A stretch of 9,500 bases of DNA, taken from the NCBI GenBank assembly GCA_036377675.1, contig DASUXY010000015.1, positions 1 to 9,500 on the forward strand, read 5' to 3'. The stretch is from DASUXY01 sp036377675 (GTDB taxonomy: Bacteria; Bacillota; Bacilli; Bacillales; Amphibacillaceae). Position numbers and translations under genes: made by a program. Under the pieces are notes generated by a model. It was not told where the DNA came from, did no database searches, and was given only the letters and a program-made list of their open reading frames with translations. Each line of letters starts with the position of its first letter. The stretch's first letter is position 1. Shown piece by piece: positions 6,140-9,500 of the stretch.

Positions 6140-7333
6140 TTATTCATACCGAAGCGATTCAATCGGGTCAAGCTTCGATGCTTTATTTGCAGGTAATATC
6201 CCGAAAATAACTCCAATGACAACTGAAAATAAAAGGCCACCTATGATGACTCGTAGTGAGATGAGCGACGGCCAGCCTGCAAAGTGAGAAACGATGGAAG
6301 CTCCACCAATTCCCAATCCCATGCCAATTATACCACCGATTAATGTTAACACGACCGCCTCAATTAAAAATTGGAATAAAATTTGACCTCGTGTAGCCCC
6401 CAGTGATATGCGAATCCCTATTTCTCGCGTTCTTTCCGTCACGGAAACGAGCATAATATTCATGACACCTATGCCACCAACGAGAAGAGATACTCCAGCG
6501 ATACTACCGATGATAATCGTCATAATCCTCGTCACTTTCCCGATTCCTTCAGCGATTTCCTCAAAATTCATAACCTCATAAGCATCTTCTGTTTCATGTC
6601 GGCGATTGAGCAAATCAGCCGATTTTTCGCCAGCGATTTGTAAATTTTCTGGATTGTCTGCTTGTACCGTCACTTCACTGAATTCATTATTCAAAAAAAC
6701 CATTTGCCATGCTTGATGTGGTAACAACACTTCGTTCGAGTCAAAATCAAAAAAGCTTGTTTCCTTTTCCAACACGCCGATAATTTCTATTGGTTGAGAT
6801 CCAATATAAATAACTTTTCCAAGAACTTCTTCACCGTCAAATAACTCCTCTTGAAATGATTCACTTACAATCGCTGCTCGATTACCTGCGAGAAAATCAG
6901 CCGCAAGAAAGTTTCTTCCTTGTTGAACATTGATTTGATGAACATCTATATACGCTTGATTGATTCCTGTAATCGATGCTTCAACGGATTCTTCCCGGTA
7001 ACGAACATCACTAAACTCAGAGCTCGTAGCCACCACTTGCTTAACTTCAGGGATTTCTTCCAATAACATTATATCTTCTTGTGTAAAAGGATTATCAAAC
7101 CAGGCGTCTGGATTCACTTGAAGTTCTTCATCCGATGGCATATACAATAGTTCCACCGTATTCGTTTCTCCGGTAAATTGCTCCTTCAATGTCTCTTCTC
7201 CACCTTGACCGATCGCCACAATCGCAATAACAGATCCGACACCGATAATGATCCCAAGCATCGTTAATAGCGATCGCATCTTATGAGCTCGAAGTGAAGC
7301 AAAAGCCATCTTTATATTTTCCCAAACACTCAC
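6140..7333 (-). CDS. yknZ: MacB/FtsX-type ABC transporter permease (YknZ-like)
   Basis: A 397-residue permease. Seen: a first membrane helix at about 22-42 (LLTMLGIIIGVGSVIAIVAI), a large extracytoplasmic MacB core domain (about 50-260), then three helices (about 268-296, 318-345 and 360-382). The conserved GGIGVMNIMLVSVTERTREI leads into the cytoplasmic coupling segment GIRISLGA, and the family end motif ANKASKLDPIESLRYE closes the protein. It pairs with the ATPase encoded immediately upstream and with the membrane-fusion protein. Translation starts at GTG, overlapping the stop of the ATPase gene as GTGA, with an AAGGGGGAAG site upstream. In B. subtilis YknWXYZ protects against SdpC toxin; that role here is inferred from gene order and similarity. 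The extracytoplasmic domain is rich in Asp and Glu. Confidence 0.93.
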   Translation of the reverse strand: MSVWENIKMAFASLRAHKMRSLLTMLGIIIGVGSVIAIVAIGQGGEETLKEQFTGETNTVELLYMPSDEELQVNPDAWFDNPFTQEDIMLLEEIPEVKQVVATSSEFSDVRYREESVEASITGINQAYIDVHQINVQQGRNFLAADFLAGNRAAIVSESFQEELFDGEEVLGKVIYIGSQPIEIIGVLEKETSFFDFDSNEVLLPHQAWQMVFLNNEFSEVTVQADNPENLQIAGEKSADLLNRRHETEDAYEVMNFEEIAEGIGKVTRIMTIIIGSIAGVSLLVGGIGVMNIMLVSVTERTREIGIRISLGATRGQILFQFLIEAVVLTLIGGIIGMGLGIGGASIVSHFAGWPSLISLRVIIGGLLFSVVIGVIFGILPANKASKLDPIESLRYE

Positions 7334-8031
7334 CCTTTGCTTCCCCCTTCTTCAGTAGGAAGTGCTTCTTCGACAAGAGCCCCATCTCTTACGTGGATTA
7401 TTCTTTCCGCCGAGCTGGCCACTTCCCATTCATGCGTAACGATCACTATTGTTGTACCTTCTTCGTCATTGAGCATCGTAAACAGATCCATAATTTGTTC
7501 TCCTGTTTTCGTATCCAGTGCTCCTGTTGGCTCATCTGCCAATATTAAATCAGGGTCATTGACAAGTGCACGTGCAATCGCGACGCGCTGTTTTTGTCCG
7601 CCAGATAATTCAGTCGGAAGATGCAGTAAGCGATCTGATAATCCCACTTTTTCCAACGCTTCTTTAGCACGGACTTGACGATCTTTTTTCGTTTTTCCAG
7701 CATAGATCATCGGTAATTCCACATTGCTCAGAGCATTTAATCGAGGGAGGAGTTGAAACTGTTGGAAGACAAAACCGATGGACTGGTTACGCACGTGAGC
7801 CAGTTCTTTTTCTTTATAATCTGAAACGCGACTTTCGTTTAACCAATACGTTCCACTTGTCGGCTTGTCAAGACAGCCGATAATGTTCATCAGTGTTGTC
7901 TTTCCCGAACCTGATGGTCCCATAATCGCTGTAAATTCGCCATTTTTAATGTGTAAATCAATCCCCTTTAAAACATCGACACTTTCCTTACCTAACTGAT
8001 ACCTTTTAACGATGGACTGAAGACGAATCAT
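7330..8031 (-). CDS. yknY: ABC transporter ATP-binding protein, MacB/LolD type (YknY-like)
   Basis: A 233-residue nucleotide-binding subunit with every motif intact: Walker A GPSGSGKT (38-45), Q-loop Gln90 in FVFQQFQLLP, signature LSGGQ (142-146), Walker B LILADE with Glu167, D-loop GALD (170-173) and H-loop His200. The sequence is of the MacB/LolD/FtsE group that drives mechanotransmission rather than transport through the membrane. It should dimerise under the FtsX-type permease encoded next. The ATG overlaps the stop of the membrane-fusion gene as ATGA, and GGAAGTGA lies about 10 nt upstream as ribosome binding site, inside the preceding gene. The acidic tail (EEALPTEEGG) is variable in the family. 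Confidence 0.96.
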   Translation of the reverse strand: MIRLQSIVKRYQLGKESVDVLKGIDLHIKNGEFTAIMGPSGSGKTTLMNIIGCLDKPTSGTYWLNESRVSDYKEKELAHVRNQSIGFVFQQFQLLPRLNALSNVELPMIYAGKTKKDRQVRAKEALEKVGLSDRLLHLPTELSGGQKQRVAIARALVNDPDLILADEPTGALDTKTGEQIMDLFTMLNDEEGTTIVIVTHEWEVASSAERIIHVRDGALVEEALPTEEGGSKG

Positions 8032-9134
8032 TTGACGTTCACTTCCATCCCATCAGAAATATGGTCCGATGGATTGACAATTACTTTATCCTGTTTCGTT
8101 AATCCATCTTTTATTTCTATATCTTCATCAGATATCGTGCCAACATCTACTTCTGTTCGTTTGGCAACCCCGTCTTCGATGACATACACAAAATTGTCAT
8201 CACCATCTTGCTCGATAGCTGTCAGTGGTATGACATCCGCTTCATATTGTTCAATCTTAATTTCTAGAACCATTTGAAAACCAGGTTTAATGTCTAAATC
8301 ATCTTCAACGACTACTTCGATTGGATATTGTACGCCTGAACTCTCACCACCCGATACTTCCATAGCCTCCTCATCTTCTTGTACATATGAAATAAAATTC
8401 ACTGTACCGGCCCATGATTGATCAGGTAAAGCATCTGACGTAACAGTTACGGATTGTCCTTCTTTAATTTTTAACGTATCATACTCCGAAATAAGTCCTT
8501 CGATAACGAGCTTATTCAGTGAGCCAATCCGCATAAGGGGTTGTTGTTCGAATGAGTCCGAACTTGGTGAAACATCTTTATTCAATGTAATGACCGTTCC
8601 TTTAATATCACTTGTGACGACTAAATCATTCATTTGTTGGTTGATCATTTCCTTCTGTATATCGGCTTGCTCACGTTCAATCGTTAATTGTTTTTCCTGT
8701 AATTTAATTTGATCATACTCTTCTTGTAGAAACTCATCGTCTTTATTCTTTTTCATTTGTACGTCAATATTTTTCTGTTTTTTTCGAACACTGTCTAATT
8801 CTAAATCAAGTAATTTTATTTGTAGCTCATTTTGCTTTTTTTCCAAGGTTAACTCGTTATTTTCATAGCGAAATAGTTTCGTACCCTTTTTAACGGAATC
8901 CCCTTCCTTTACGAAAAATTCGGCAATTTCCCCTCGTTCAGGCTGAAAGTAAATCGTTTGTTGATTCGCTAATTTCAATGTCCCAGGCGTCATTACTGTT
9001 TCCTTAATTTCCTTTTCTTTGATAGTTGTAGTGTCGACTGTAACACTTCCTGCTGCTGTTTGTTTCCATACATTAATCCCAACAAAACCTATGATTACAA
9101 TGACGATACCAATCCCTATCCATAGTTTTTTCAT
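8028..9134 (-). CDS. yknX: Membrane-fusion (HlyD/RND-type adaptor) protein of ABC exporter (YknX-like)
   Basis: A 368-residue protein anchored by one N-terminal helix (about 4-23, preceded by MKK), with no lipobox. Order of domains: first half of a lipoyl-like domain (about 55-92, PERGEIAEFFVKEGDSVKKG), a long charged coiled-coil hairpin (about 93-170), second lipoyl half (171-205, IKGTVITLNKD), beta-barrel (206-300) and a membrane-proximal C-terminal domain (300-368). This is the usual layout of MacA-like adaptors. Gram-positive relatives work without an outer-membrane channel and are thought to present substrate to, or regulate, the permease. It starts 3 nt after the yknW-like stop with a perfect AGGAGGT site inside the end of that gene. 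The insert 251-268 is very acidic. Confidence 0.93.
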   Translation of the reverse strand: MKKLWIGIGIVIVIIGFVGINVWKQTAAGSVTVDTTTIKEKEIKETVMTPGTLKLANQQTIYFQPERGEIAEFFVKEGDSVKKGTKLFRYENNELTLEKKQNELQIKLLDLELDSVRKKQKNIDVQMKKNKDDEFLQEEYDQIKLQEKQLTIEREQADIQKEMINQQMNDLVVTSDIKGTVITLNKDVSPSSDSFEQQPLMRIGSLNKLVIEGLISEYDTLKIKEGQSVTVTSDALPDQSWAGTVNFISYVQEDEEAMEVSGGESSGVQYPIEVVVEDDLDIKPGFQMVLEIKIEQYEADVIPLTAIEQDGDDNFVYVIEDGVAKRTEVDVGTISDEDIEIKDGLTKQDKVIVNPSDHISDGMEVNVK

Positions 9135-9137
9135 CGA

Positions 9138-9500
9138 TTAACCTCCTACCATTTGTCCAATTCCTGCACCGATCATGGCAAAAATTACTACAATGATGAA
9201 TCGTGTAATTTGCACACCCCATGCTAATCCTTTTGAAAAGTGAGCTACTTTTTGTAAACCGATAACGGTTACAATTAATCCCCAAATGCTAAATAGTTCA
9301 ATGGACTGCAATAATACGCCTACTACACCAGGAGCATCAATTGCCGAACCTAAACTAGTAACAAATACGTCTGGATCACTACCAATGATTAGAGCAATCG
9401 CATGATTTACAATCACTCCTAGAGCTGAAATGATTAAAATATATGTATTCATCGAGAAAAGCTGCTTAAATGTTACATTTGCTTGGGCAATTTTAGCAAT
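9138..9500 (-). CDS. yknW: Yip1-family membrane protein, C-terminal part (YknW-like; runs off right edge)
   Basis: The frame is open from the window edge to a TAA at 9140-9138, giving 120 visible residues; the true start lies beyond 9500 and the ATG at 9452 is internal. Seen: three hydrophobic segments (YILIISALGVIVNHAIALII; then around ELFSIWGLIVTVIGLQKVAH; then ITRFIIVVIFAMIGAGIGQM). The IW-x(3)-I-x(3)-GL pattern in the second is typical of Yip1-domain proteins. In B. subtilis YknW is a Yip1 protein encoded just before YknX and needed for assembly of the YknXYZ transporter; the same position here makes orthology likely. The last codons carry the ribosome binding site of the next gene. Operon promoter and N-terminus are outside the window. 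Confidence 0.82.
   Translation of the reverse strand: MAKIAQANVTFKQLFSMNTYILIISALGVIVNHAIALIIGSDPDVFVTSLGSAIDAPGVVGVLLQSIELFSIWGLIVTVIGLQKVAHFSKGLAWGVQITRFIIVVIFAMIGAGIGQMVGG

Overview
The window looks like chromosomal DNA from a low-GC Gram-positive bacterium of the Bacillaceae. The evidence is AT-rich sequence, strong AGGAGG-type ribosome binding sites, dense operons, and two gene orders that match Bacillus subtilis: yeaC-yeaD-yebA and yknW-yknX-yknY-yknZ. Every supported gene is on the minus strand, so transcription runs from high to low coordinates. The species cannot be fixed. The acidic extracytoplasmic domains of the ykn proteins would suit a halotolerant or alkaliphilic Bacillus relative, but that is only an inference.

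Right part (9500 to 4591). The window opens inside a Yip1-type membrane protein (yknW-like). It is followed by a membrane-fusion protein (yknX-like), an ABC ATPase (yknY-like) and a MacB/FtsX-type permease (yknZ-like). Junctions are 3 nt apart or overlap by GTGA/ATGA, so the four genes form one translationally coupled exporter operon. In B. subtilis the equivalent transporter protects cells from the SdpC toxin. An amidase-signature hydrolase resembling 6-aminohexanoate-cyclic-dimer hydrolase (NylA) follows after a 49-nt gap with no terminator visible, and may be transcribed with the exporter.

Middle part (4590 to 3409). This is the loosest region. It holds a DinB-superfamily putative metalloenzyme with no good start codon, a strong intrinsic terminator, and a short open stretch encoding 39 plausible residues but no in-frame start. 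That stretch runs directly into a second intrinsic terminator. About 270 bases without a recognisable gene follow. The two start problems within 600 bases suggest gene decay, unusual starts or sequence errors.

Left part (3408 to 1). Three genes are joined by 4-nt and 1-nt overlaps: a MoxR-family AAA+ ATPase, a membrane-anchored DUF58 protein, and the N-terminal 391 residues of a TgpA/YebA-type membrane transglutaminase-like protein that runs off the left edge. This is the widespread MoxR-DUF58-transglutaminase module. The ATPase is thought to act as a chaperone for its membrane partners, but the physiological role is poorly defined.

No tRNA, rRNA, insertion sequence, CRISPR array or prophage gene was found. 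Most of the window is ordinary, well-conserved Bacillus content; the middle kilobase deserves the closest look.
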